DNA of 62,000 nt from Zygnema cylindricum (lineage: Eukaryota; Streptophyta; Zygnematophyceae; Zygnematales; Zygnemataceae). Position 1 is the first letter of the stretch. Each line of letters starts with the position of its first letter. Position numbers and translations under genes: made by a program. The notes beneath the pieces are model-generated. The model made no database searches, was not told where the DNA came from, and saw only the letters and a list, made by a program, of their open reading frames with translations. The stretch lies in assembly GCA_037447655.1 (NCBI GenBank), contig JBBHKE010000190.1:402563-464562 (forward strand), in the 5' to 3' direction. Below are positions 23,074 to 32,550 of this stretch, in pieces.

Positions 23074-23770
23074 TTACGACATTTCGTTTGTATTTTTTGT
23101 TGGATTTTGAATGCGTATATCGTGTGGGAAATTTTTTGATTTTCGTTGTTGCCATCGTGACACGTATGCTTATTATTTAACATGTCACGGATCAAAAAAT
23201 AATGTAATTGTTGATGTACCTCGCGAGGTACATCACCATTTACAAAAACTTTCGAAGCTAATGCTTCGCGAAAAAACATCCAGCGGTCATTGTTAACTCC
23301 CAGAATTTTGGAGATGTTGTTAACGTTAAAGAACAAAATAAGAAGTACGGCGTAGTACGAAGAGTTCCGAATTTCTGTAAACAAGTCTAATGGAACTTCA
23401 CCCTTACTCCAAAATGTGACGCTATTTGTCCATTTCCATAGGGTCGAAAGTGAAATTTCTTGATTTCAAATGTAGATTAACTCTTTTCGCGGATGTCCGT
23501 ACGTGGTAATATTCAATTTTGTACTCTCTAATGTAAATTATCTCTCCGCACGAATTCGTACGCTCCGTACTCTTCAATGTACATTAACTCTCCGCACGAA
23601 TTCCGTATGCTCTAAAATAAACCAACTTTTTCTCAATATGTAGCGCAAATCATTACGTTTCAAATTGTATTCCTTTGAAACGTAGTTAAATATGGACGTA
23701 CTTTAATCTATCTATTACGTACGCTTTATCCATAGGTTTTGATTTACATTATAACATATCTGGTGTTAAA
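23074..23770. other. Non-coding stretch
   Basis: Contains related phrases with TCTCCGCACGAATTCCGTA around 23540-23610. No gene recognised. Confidence 0.4.
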
Positions 23771-23950
23771 ACCTACATCTAAACCTTACAGCGTAACCTT
23801 AAATCTTCAGCCTAGCCCTAAATCCTACAGCGTAACCCTAAATCCTATCACGTAACCCTAAATCCTACAGCAACCCTAAGTCTTACAGCCTAACCCTTTT
23901 ATCTTACAGCCTAACCCTAAGTCTTACAGCCTAACCCTAAATCGTACAGT
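23771..23950. repeat. Telomere-like 20-bp tandem repeat
   Basis: Nine units of about 20 bp with consensus CCTAACCCTAAATCCTACAG. Most contain CCCTAA(A/G), the complement of the plant telomere heptamer. Unit length varies from 17 to 22 bp. Confidence 0.85.
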
Positions 23951-24187
23951 TTTCTATTTTTGTTTTTGTTTTTTTTTCTTTTTTTTATATCTTCTCTTTT
24001 TATTTCATATTTTTTATTCCTACACTTGTTTTTCTTTCAACTTCTCTCTTTTAAATGAAAACTTTGTAAAGGTTTTTCTTATAATTTTTTTCTTATTATG
24101 TTTTTTTTTTTTTTCTTCATAATTTTTTTCTTTTCAATGTTTTTTTGGCGTAAGGGAATTGTCCAAATTTTACCTAGTATTGTCTGA
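23951..24187. other. Poly-pyrimidine spacer
   Basis: T-rich with several TTTTTTTCTT runs. It could be an intron or the 5' flank of the recombinase gene that follows. Confidence 0.4.
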
Positions 24188-24734
24188 GGACTCGCATTTA
24201 GAAACTGTCAAAAAATTGTTCATTTAGAAGATGACGATAGTAATGTAGGAATAAAAATCCCCCCACAATATAGTGAGTCAGATAGAGCACGGATCATCCT
24301 ATATACATTTAAACAATGTAACCCAAACAGGTTACAAGCTAATCAAGTTAGTTTAAATCAATATAAAATTTTTTGGAGTGGACAAGGGCACCCGAATGTA
24401 GCAATTACACTTGATGGGGTTATTCGAATATTAGAGAATAACAAAAATATGAGCTATACCACACTGATACAATAGGTGAAAGGACTCGAAAACTCATATA
24501 AAACGCCATTAACCACAAAAAGAATGGGGGGTGAAAACTTTAGAGACAACAATATCATCCAAAAACTTTTACAAGAGTCTAAAAAAAATACATCAAATTT
24601 AAAAAAAAATAACTTTGAGAAGCATATTCTCTCGAAGATTACCAAGGGTTTTCAACCTGTTGGTTAAAGTTGGTCGAAGAAAAACACAAAGAAAAAAATT
24701 TGGGGATGGAACCATACACCATCATTCAAGTGAG
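24188..24734 (+). pseudogene. Crypton-like recombinase pseudogene, exon 1 (core-binding region)
   Basis: A frame open from 24188 except for TAG at 24473-24475 and TAA at 24666-24668. It encodes a lysine- and asparagine-rich helical region (SESDRARIILYTF, NQVSLNQYKIFWS, ITLDGVIRILENN) of about 175 residues. I do not recognise it alone. Its position before a tyrosine-recombinase catalytic domain and its helical pattern suit the SAM-like core-binding domain of such enzymes. A splice donor (GTGAGG at 24730 or GTATGT at 24735) ends the block. The true start is unknown and may lie in an upstream exon. The two stops suggest decay. Confidence rests mainly on the downstream exons. Confidence 0.5.
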
Positions 24735-25212
24735 GTATGTATCGATAAAAATACTAAATCTTGAATTTCATTTATTTGATTCATGTCCGTTTTTTGCTTT
24801 ACACTTTATTTTACTGGGTACATTTTTTTGATTTTTTATCCATTTTTTTGTTTTAGGGTTTCGAATTTATTTTTTATTACACTTTTTTTTTGAAATGTTT
24901 TTTTCAGGATTATTATTATTTTCAGGGATTAATTCCAAAGTCCATTTAAAACTCGAAAATTATGTGCAATTTTTGTTTTTTGGGAGAAATAATACATTCA
25001 TCCTTTTAAAATAAAGAACTTATTATATTTGTAACATTGTCATTTTTTCTTTTTCAGTTATTTTTTTTTTGTTTTTTGTGGGAGTCAATTAATCATGAAC
25101 CATGTAACATTGTCATTTTTTGTCTCTTTATATTTTTGTTTTTGTTTTTTGTAGGATTTGTAACATTGTCTTTTTTTGTCTCTTTGTTGCTTTGTTTTTG
25201 TTTTTTGAGAAA

Positions 25213-25364
25213 GTTAATTTATCATGAACTATGCGTGTCTCAGTCGTGGCGATGATTCCAAAAATGCCTAGTTAGCTGATGTTTTTTCGTATGATCTTTC
25301 ATATAATAGGCCAGACAAGGGTTGTGTTTTGGCGATGGTTACAAAAAACGGGAAAACTAATACA
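25213..25364 (+). pseudogene. Crypton-like recombinase pseudogene, exon 2 (box I region)
   Basis: Encodes SRGDDSKNA, one stop (TAG at about 25268), then LADVFSYDLS and a GCVLAMVTKNGKTNT end. Ndc10-like/Crypton recombinases have an RGDDLR...LSDLF...GKTN sequence at this point, so the match is good. The box I Arg of that motif appears as Lys here. A strong donor GTAAGT at 25365 follows the last complete codon, giving phase 0. The upstream intron contains two near copies of a T-rich ~100-bp segment. The acceptor is uncertain (TCTCAG near 25240 or further upstream). Confidence 0.62.
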
Positions 25365-25478
25365 GTAAGTAATGTATAAAATTGAAGCTTTAACGAAATT
25401 GTGTTTTTCATTATGTTTCGTACAAAAAAAAAAAGACTAATTTTTTAGGGTTTTTTTTTTGGTATTTTTTATTCGCAG

Positions 25479-25814
25479 AATAGCCGTGAAAAATTTATCG
25501 GATGCATGCCCCATTTTTACTTTCTTATTAGTTCGATAGGTGTTGTGGCCCAACAATTCTTTTGGAGGTGGGAATTAGCTACAAATAAAAAATGCAATTC
25601 CCAAGTTTTCGACGAAAGAAACTTGGTACGGGAACCCTTCACGGAAGGGAGAGTTTTAGCGAAAGATAAAAAAAGAAAAGAAATGTTCATGGAGCCTTTG
25701 CAATAAAACACAGTCTCAGTACATTAAAAAAACATTCAAAACAAAAAATATTTCTTTATATCATAAAACCCATGCCGAATGTGGTTAAAGAGCAACGATG
25801 TTGGCCACAAGAAG
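25479..25814 (+). pseudogene. Crypton-like recombinase pseudogene, exon 3 (boxes II and III)
   Basis: Preceded by a pyrimidine-rich acceptor ending ATTCGCAG and entering in phase 0, as the exon 2 donor requires. It encodes IGCMPHFYFLISSIGVVA, then QQFFWRWELAT, corresponding to the LRH...CPIGALAFYLFWRW block of NDC10_II domains. A TAA at 25704-25706 and a +1 shift follow. Then comes IKKTFKTKNISLYHKTHAEC, corresponding to the HxxR box, with Arg replaced by Cys (codon 25780-25782), then a further TAA at 25786-25788. The exon ends AG|GTGCGT in phase 2. The box II Arg also seems lost, so the copy should be catalytically dead. Confidence 0.68.
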
Positions 25815-25931
25815 GTGCGTATTTTTAAACTCAACATTTGTTTATTATCATGCATTTTTTTGAAACAATGAAGTTTTGTTATCTATGTTCTAATTTTCCA
25901 AGTTTGATTTTTTTTATGGTAAATATTTCAG

Positions 25932-26112
25932 TGTTGATCGAGAAGCCATCAAAGTGATCGTTGGACATCCGACATTTCTGTTACTCATACGTCACGGATT
26001 TGCCTACCTACATTCTACTTAAAGCTTCTGGTCACGAGAACAACAGCAAAAAATATTTTCTAACTCGTTCGAAGGTGAAACCCCTAACTAATTTGTGTGT
26101 TATGTTTTGGTG
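25932..26112 (+). pseudogene. Crypton-like recombinase pseudogene, exon 4 (nucleophile Tyr)
   Basis: The acceptor TTTCAG at 25926-25931 lets AG|T complete a Ser codon, in phase with exon 3. The text reads VDREAIKVIVGH, a +1 frameshift, then CYSYVTDLPTYILLKASGH and KKYFLTRSKVKP. Tyrosine recombinases of the Crypton/Ndc10 group have ...IGHW...Y.T.LP...AG...YFLPR at the C-terminal end of the catalytic domain. The Tyr before VTDLP (25988-25990) is the candidate nucleophile and is retained. The exon ends TG|GTGAGT, a strong donor. Confidence 0.7.
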
Positions 26113-26520
26113 GTGAGTCCAAACGGCATATGCAAAGCTATTAGCAGTATGTTAAAAAAACTCCCACCATTTATATCATTACTTTTTGTGTTAAATATTT
26201 TTTGGTGTTTTATGTTCGTCACATTTTCTATATATTATTCTATTTTTTTTGTTGTATGTAGGCTTTTGCTCTATTCTTTTTTTTTTTTTTTTTTTTTTCT
26301 TTTTTTTTTGTCTTTTCGATTATTTTTTCTATTTTTTCAATTGATTTTCCTATTTTTATGTTGTTTTCTACATATTTTTTGGATATTTTTTTTTCTTTTT
26401 TTTTTCTTTTTCTCTTTCTCTCTCTCATTTTTTTTTTCTCCCTACTTTATATTAATTTAATTTATTTATATTTATTGAAGTATTCCTCTATTTAAAGCAC
26501 ACAATTTTTTTTTTTGCAAA
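26113..26520 (+). other. T-rich intron of the recombinase pseudogene
   Basis: Starts GTGAGT and becomes almost pure T/C between 26275 and 26440. The long Phe-rich open frame across it (26095-26460) is a product of the poly-T tract, not a membrane protein. Confidence 0.55.
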
Positions 26521-26529
26521 AAAATGCTC

Positions 26530-27017
26530 GAGCTTCCAAATCAAAACCAGATTGAAACTCTCAAAGTTTCCTTCAAACCGTGTTATTGCTTAAAACTATG
26601 TTTTTACAAGACCATGTTTTTTTCCAAGATTTATTTCTTGATCATTCAATATTCAAGCACAAGTTGTTCCAATCTCCGTTGTCGTCGTCGTTAAAAAATA
26701 AAGTCAAAAATATGTGTCTTGAAGCATCAAACATGTATGCTTGAATTGTTGATGCCGAAGCAAATGTGTCAATTACCATATCACAGGTGGGAAAATCAAT
26801 TGATTCTTTATTAATGTGGAGTCACACTTGTCGAAGAAAGATTGATAATATGGGAGAGGAAATGTGTTATGTAAAAGAGACACTTTCAAGTTTGAAAGAG
26901 AAAATGTGTAATATAGATTATAACTTAACCCATATTATGCAGATGATGGACGGTCACGGAGAGAAGTTGGATGAAAGACAACCCTATCAAAATCAAAATA
27001 GACCATCAAAAAGGTGA
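26530..27017 (+). pseudogene. Crypton-like recombinase pseudogene, exon 5 (post-catalytic region and coiled coil)
   Basis: One frame with two TGA stops (26553-26555 and 26742-26744). It begins with SFLQTVLLLKTMFLQDHVFF and then HSIFKHKLF, which match the FL.LL..LR.V.LQD....HPIF segment that follows the catalytic part of NDC10_II proteins. A charged helical stretch follows (VKETLSSLKEKMCNIDYNL), likely a coiled coil, ending at a TGA at 27015-27017. The acceptor is not clear. The hydrophobic pattern is a strong supporting match for the Ndc10/Crypton assignment. Confidence 0.62.
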
Positions 27018-27096
27018 ATCATCCATGGGAATTGGGACTCTTGTGTTGATTTCCGTGAAATCCGAGATTCGGTATTGTCCGATACTAGGGAAAAGT

Positions 27097-27168
27097 GAGC
27101 CGGCCAGGGCTTGAACCCGGGACCTCTGACTTGAGCTATCAGCGCACTAACCACTGTGCCACCAGCTC
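27097..27168 (-). tRNA. 72-nt tRNA-like sequence with complete cloverleaf, anticodon position CTC
   Basis: On the minus strand all arms can be formed by eye. The acceptor stem pairs GAGCTGG with CCGGCTC (one G-U). The D arm pairs GCAC with GTGC. The anticodon stem pairs CTGAT with GTCAG (one G-U) around AGCTCAA. The T arm pairs CCGGG with CCTGG (one G-U) around TTCAAGC. Total 72 nt. The anticodon position would read CTC (Glu), but base 33 is G instead of the near-universal U, and the T-loop lacks the usual A at the end. It may be a decayed tRNA or, more likely, the head of a tRNA-derived SINE. Confidence 0.5.
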
Positions 27169-27218
27169 GATGTAGAGCCTGGCGGGTTCGTACCTTTTTA
27201 TTTTAGGCGGCTTCGAGT

Positions 27219-27788
27219 GTGACGAATCACATTCTACCCCGTATTGAACCGACTTCACGTGCCAATCCAACACCACCCCTCACGGGAAAGCCGGTCACAC
27301 TAGCCGCAATCCCGCTGTCTCCGATACCACTGTTCAACCAAATATTTACACCGACGCGTCCACAAATCCGCGTCATAAGTGATAAATTGCTTATTCACTT
27401 GTCGATATGTTCACGCAGCAAGCCGACATCACATACGTACGACCCACTTGATAATACCCTCAAAAATAATGTGAACCATCAAAATAGCGGCAGACGCCGT
27501 CCTCCTTTGAAGTTCAACACAATCCACTCTCGAAACGATACCGTACCATCCAAATACTGTCCGTACCAAAACCACGTCTTTTGCAATAAATGTGGTTGTC
27601 GTATTACGTTTTGTACGGTCGTTGTACATTTTTCAAACACTTCGAATGTTTCAAATCGGATCGCTTCGCGATCCGTCGGTCATTTCAATTACGCATTCCG
27701 CGCCACTCAATTTCTATTTTGTATGTCCCAAAACAATATATCCGTAGGTTCACTCCCCCGATCCGCGAATCCATTCGAACCTCCATAG
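27219..27788 (+). CDS. Uncertain 189-codon ORF, Pro/Ser/Asn-rich with a Cys cluster
   Basis: An open frame lying between the coiled-coil exon and the GCR1_C-like exon of the recombinase pseudogene. It has higher GC than its flanks. It shows a Cys cluster (KYCPYQNHVFCNKCGCRITF) but no domain that I know. It could be a linker of the recombinase protein, part of an insertion that brought the tRNA-like sequence, or chance. The start codon choice is nominal. An overlapping frame at 27590-27925 is also open, which weakens the case. Confidence 0.2.
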   Translation: MTNHILPRIEPTSRANPTPPLTGKPVTLAAIPLSPIPLFNQIFTPTRPQIRVISDKLLIHLSICSRSKPTSHTYDPLDNTLKNNVNHQNSGRRRPPLKFNTIHSRNDTVPSKYCPYQNHVFCNKCGCRITFCTVVVHFSNTSNVSNRIASRSVGHFNYAFRATQFLFCMSQNNISVGSLPRSANPFEPP

Positions 27789-27849
27789 TAAACTCATTTA
27801 ATAAATTACGCACAAACCGTCGCGTGCGCACAAAATGTGGCGTACGCAC

Positions 27850-28360
27850 GAAACTAAGTTTTCAAAACAACATCTTGAACGTTATCTTCCTCAAAGTGAA
27901 GACGAGCGACATAAAACCCATGTAGAAACGGTAAGAACAACTGAAGAATTTTCACCTCATATTCAAGAAAAATCGAATCAAATTCATTTGATGACTCCTA
28001 TTTGAGCAAGACTACACACGGTAAAAGATGTGTGAAAAACATACTATGTTGGTATAGATGGCCTCCCTTCCATCGCGGATTTGGAATAAAGTGGAACTAG
28101 TTGGAACTAGTTGGAGGAAAGAAGAATCTCATAATTTTTATAATTGGAATGTAATCTTGGAAGAAGTTTAAAGAATAGCAAGGGTGAATGCTGTAACATC
28201 AAGTACGGCATTAGACAGGTTGGAAGATCGCCAATTCGTGAACAAATGGAGTTTGTGCGACATATCAAAAAGAATAGCGACTCAAAATAAAAAAAACAAT
28301 ATTGTGGTTTGCGTGATTTTTTTAGCACGTGTTATAAATGTGTTTTTTTTAGCTTTTTAA
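27850..28360 (+). pseudogene. GCR1_C-like DNA-binding domain, C-terminal exon of the Crypton-like gene
   Basis: After a polar lead-in (SKQHLERYLPQSEDERH), the text reads TVKDV, a TGA at 28033-28035, then VGIDGLPSIADLE, another stop, GTSW, then KEESHNFYNWNVILEEV, a TAA and RIARVNAV. This follows the GCR1_C pattern (TV.dvW.EW..G..G.PSi.dLe..wGt.WR.....fYs.R..I...I). The first TGA sits where the family has its Trp. A 10-bp tandem duplication (TGGAACTAGT twice, about 28091-28110) shifts the frame inside the domain. In fungi, Crypton recombinases commonly end in GCR1_C. That is family knowledge recalled, not searched. Confidence 0.6.
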
Positions 28361-28689
28361 ACTTTGTAAAAACATATGATGTTTATTTAAGCTGATTTTT
28401 TTGGAAATTCAAACTCGCGTTATAAGTTTGCTTATAGTTTTGTTATTTTCTGCCCATTATATGTTTTTTTTTTTTTTTTTTACTTTATTTAGTAAGAACC
28501 CTAAAATCGCATAATTTGTTTTTTTATTTGATTAAAAAAGACGTGTAAATTTAATGTTGTCGAAGTTAATGTTTTTTGTAAACTATTTCATAAAATGTTC
28601 ATTTTAATCAATATTTACAAAATAATTATTCGTTTTCATCATTGAATTGGATATCGTGTACGCACACACTAATTTAATATGTATATGAT
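28361..28689. other. AT-rich flank
   Basis: No gene recognised. The left boundary of the following satellite is not sharp. Confidence 0.4.
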
Positions 28690-29660
28690 TTTATTTTCAT
28701 TATTTTTATCAATAATTAAGTAAGGTTGAAATTTTTTAGTTAAAACTTGTTTGTTTTTATAACAAACTATAACCTAACACAAACCAAATATAGTTTATCT
28801 TTCATGGTAAATTCAAAATGTAGTAGTTGTGTTTATCAAACTTGATAGGCTTGAAACATTGTAAGATAAAAAAACGATAACATCGTTCGTGGGAGTAAAT
28901 TTTATTATATTTTTCGTTTTGTGATACTACAAAACAAAATAAAAGTAACAACTAACAATGCTCATCCCTTATTTGGTTTTCTTTTATACATGTTTTGTGT
29001 CAAATATTAAATCGGATATTTCATTATTTTTATCAAAAATTACGTTAGATCAAAATGTTTTAATTAATGTTGTTGGTATATACAACAAACTATAACATAA
29101 CACAAACCAAATACACTTTATCTACTATTGTCAACAAAAATTGAAGTCATTATATTTGTGAAACTTAATAGGTGTGAAACATTATAAGATACAAAAATCA
29201 CAACATCGATTGTAGGAGTAAAATTCCTACAATTTTTGTGATACTATAAGAGGAAATAAAAGCAACGGCTAAATATTATTATTGTTTATTTGGTTTTTTT
29301 TTTTATAAATGACTTTGCCGAATACGTAATCGGATATTTCATTATTTTTGTCAACAATTACGTTAGATTAAAAAGGTTTATTTAATGTTTTTGGTATATG
29401 TATAACAATCTATAACTTAACACAAACCAACTACAGTTTTCTCTATTATGGTCGATTAAAAATGTAGTTGTTGTGTTTGTCAAACTTAATAGGCTTGAAA
29501 CATTGTAAGATAGAAAAACGATAACATTGATCGTGAGGGTAAAATTTGTTCTATTATTTGTTTTTTGATACTATAAAACAAAATAAAAGCAACAACTAAC
29601 TATTCTCATCCTTTATTTAGCTTTTTTATAAATGCCTTTTGTCCAAGATTTAATCGGTTA
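28690..29660. repeat. About 320-bp AT-rich satellite, three tandem copies
   Basis: The landmark AACAAACTAT (or variant) followed by AACNTAACACAAACCAA falls at 28761, 29084 and 29404, giving periods of 323 and 320 bp. Each copy also has ATTTCATTATTTTT, GAAACATTGTAAGATA and GATACTATAA landmarks in the same order. Copies are diverged, perhaps 80-85% identical. Confidence 0.85.
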
Positions 29661-30236
29661 GTCAATGTATTGATTTTTATAGTTGTGTTATATTCTATAT
29701 AAATGTTATATTACATTACGATTAATGAATTAGTATTCCACAATTATAACAATATATTTAACAACTTTAAAAATGTATTGACGATGGGGACCAAAAACAA
29801 TTTAGTTAAAATAGCTTTATGGCCGCAAAGGAGCAACCGACTATCAACAAATTGAGTGATTAACTTCTCTATTTTGAGTAGCAGCATATCGAGGAAATCG
29901 ACGATAAAGGCGTAATAGTAACGTAACAAAAACGAGAAGCACGTCTGTTTTTTTTTTTTTTTTTTGGGACGCCTTTTTGCGTTGGTTTTTATTGTTTTTT
30001 GTTTTAATTATGCTTTGAAATCCCCCGCCGCGAAAGCACCTATTTTTCCGTTTGGGTCCTCCCGCCAGACGTCGTACGCGCTGCAAGCTAAGACAGGTAT
30101 ACCTTGCCCGACGACGTCTTTGCGGGCCAATTAGAAATGTGTTGAACCAGCATCCGCGGGAGTCTTCGTGAGGTTATATTGCGGCCGACATTACTCTCCT
30201 TGAGCCTCTCCAAGTCTCCTCGTTTCCACCTATACC
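29661..30236. other. Non-coding stretch, AT-rich then GC-rich
   Basis: A composition change near 30010 marks the start of a GC-richer segment that ends at the inverted-repeat element. No gene recognised. Confidence 0.4.
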
Positions 30237-30308
30237 GGCCGTCTGCTCTCCGCGCTAAGCAGCCGTCTACTCTTTGCTCGAAGTAGCCGTCTGTTCTCCG
30301 CGCGAAGC
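30237..30308. repeat. 24-bp tandem repeat, three copies
   Basis: Units AGCCGTCTRYTCTYYGCKCK at 30237, 30261 and 30285 with exact 24-bp period. Confidence 0.85.
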
Positions 30309-30320
30309 ATTATACTGCAA

Positions 30321-31480
30321 AGTATAAATTTGACGGTCAATTGGTTCGACAACTTTGACTTTAAATATATTGTTACAACCGCTTAAAAGTATGCCTCCCT
30401 TGCGAACGTCGACCGTCATAATAAAATTAGCAATTTACACAACCGGCAAAGGTTTACGGTAACAAAACTGCAGCAACCACATGCAAATAAAAGTGTTGCG
30501 CACTGTCACTTTTTGTCTTTACCTGAGCTCCACGATAAGAGCACCATTTGGATTTTAACTTAGTCACAAAATTGAAATTTAATCGTCTAAGCGTTACATT
30601 GAACTTAGACATAAATTGAAACAAAACCTCTCAATATTATGTACACCGCGAATCGTAATTAGAGTAGAGAAATAACTAGAGTAAAAAAATGATAAAAAAT
30701 AGTTAGAGTTATTAACTCTAAATTGTGTAATCATTTTTTTTTTCAGAAACACATTTTACTCTTATTTATCAATAACTTTGATTTGGGTTTCTATTCGTAC
30801 TAATTATCCGAGCTGATATCTTTACTGTAATTTAGGTACATTTAGAGAATTTGACAAAACTTACAATTTTATGTCATTATGACGTTTGCATTACGCGGTT
30901 TGTGAAAACGCACTTACCTAATAAAGGCCTGTATTAAATCATTTTTGTTTTGTTTTTTTAGTTGATAAAGTACAATTTTGCAAGGTTAGACACCGACCGT
31001 ACGCCACACTATTTAGAAAAGCACTATATTAGAGTTGTTAATGCCGATTCTAAAAATACCTTAAATAATGTAAAGGATAATTTAGAAGTATGTACTCTAT
31101 TTAGGGTGATATAGTCAAGATTTGGGGCGAGGAAATTAGCGTACACAATGTTAATTACGATTCGCTGTTTAAGGTTTTTTTTCAATTTGCGTCTAAGTTC
31201 AATGTAACACTTAGATGATTAAATTTCAATTTTGTGGCTAAGTTAAATTCCAACTAGTACTCTCATGGTAGAGCTCACGTAAAGACAAAAAGTGACAGTG
31301 CGCTACACTTTTATGCACATGTGGTTGCCGCTGTTTTGTTACCGTAAACCTTCGCCGACCATGTGAATTGTTAATTTTTTTATGACGGTCGACATTCGCA
31401 AGAGCGGAAAAAATTTAAGCGGTTATAACAATATTTTGAAAGTCAAAGGTGTCGAATTGATTGACCGTCAAATTTATACT
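30321..31480. mobile_element. Foldback-type element with ~340-bp inverted arms
   Basis: Bases 30321-30661 are the reverse complement of 31152-31480 along almost their whole length, with landmarks such as TATAAATTTGACGGTCAAT, GTTTACGGTAACAAAAC and CACTGTCACTTTTTGTCTTTA. The arms surround about 490 bp of AT-rich core with no transposase. Long inverted arms around a short core fit foldback or Mutator-like non-autonomous elements. Target duplications could not be fixed because the arm ends are frayed. Confidence 0.8.
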
Positions 31481-31959
31481 CAGCGTTACTTTACTTGTAC
31501 CAATGTGTACTTCAAACGTAAAATATTTCACAAAATGACGTGAGTGATTGTGCGCAACCAAAAATATCACTGCTATGATCATTTCCCTTCTTTCCGGCAA
31601 AGATTTTACGGTCACCTTGGCCGAAGGCACGTGACTTTGGAGACTTGTGAAAGTTTTCATTTTTCGTCGACGCACGTGTGTATCGTTCAGCTATGGCGAA
31701 TTGACACGTTCTGTACTAGTGAACTCACCTTTGTGAGGTAGGTTCACCATTACAAAGACGGATGGAGAGATTGCTTCGTAGATGAAGACCAATATGTAAT
31801 TCGACAGTCGACGTTTTCTCTCGGATACTTAGAGAATCGTAATCTCATTTTCTGTAATGTTGTTTTCAAGAAACTGGAGAAAGTATAATACGGCATGGTA
31901 CGGGCAAGTACAAAATTATGTATTAAACTTCACTTTTTGTCTGATGTAACCATACCATT
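31481..31959. other. Non-coding stretch
   Basis: Short frames only. Confidence 0.4.
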
Positions 31960-32550
31960 ACACCTTGAATCGTTATTAGCGTTAAGAAATAATTAGTGTA
32001 AACAATTAATTAGCGTTATTAACTCTAAATGTATTTTTTACAATTTTGAGTTAAACATTTTACTCTAATTAATCCATAATTCTAAGTTGGGTACGTTTTG
32101 CCTATAATGGTTTGCCATCAAGATCTCTACACTGAAATAGGTACGAGTACAAAATCTGCCAAATTGTATGTCGTCGCACCTTTTTATTCTAATTGATTCA
32201 TAACTCTAATTTTGGTCTTCTCTCGTATAATTAATACGCTGATCACTAAAATAGGTACGATCTCATTCTACCTTTTGTTCAAAGCGTTACGTGCAATTGC
32301 GATTAATTTAGTCAATGTTTTGTACTTTTTTACTTAACAAAGTACCATTTTGCACGGACTGACACATTCACACACCACACTATTCAAGAATATCATAAAT
32401 AAGAATTATTGAAGCTAATTTACCAAAACCGTAATTAACGTAATAAATATCTGGTGTTATAAATTATATTTTAGGTTTTGCGGTCAAAATTTGGGGACGC
32501 CGATAAAAGGTTAATGACACTAACAACGATTCAAAGTGTAACGCTCGGTT
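31960..32550. repeat. Relative of the foldback-element core
   Basis: Shares ordered landmarks with 30640-31165: AATCGTNATTAG...GTTATTAACTCTAAAT, CATTTTACTCTAATT, TAGGTAC, GCACGGACTGACAC (versus GCAAGGTTAGACACCGACC), ACACTATT and the closing ACTAACAACGATTC. The long arms are absent here. The segment between the repeats at 6988-7404 has the same style. Confidence 0.5.

Noticed and set aside
26095-26460. 121-codon Phe-rich frame resembling a membrane protein.
   Set aside because: It is a translation of a poly-T tract inside an intron of the recombinase pseudogene.
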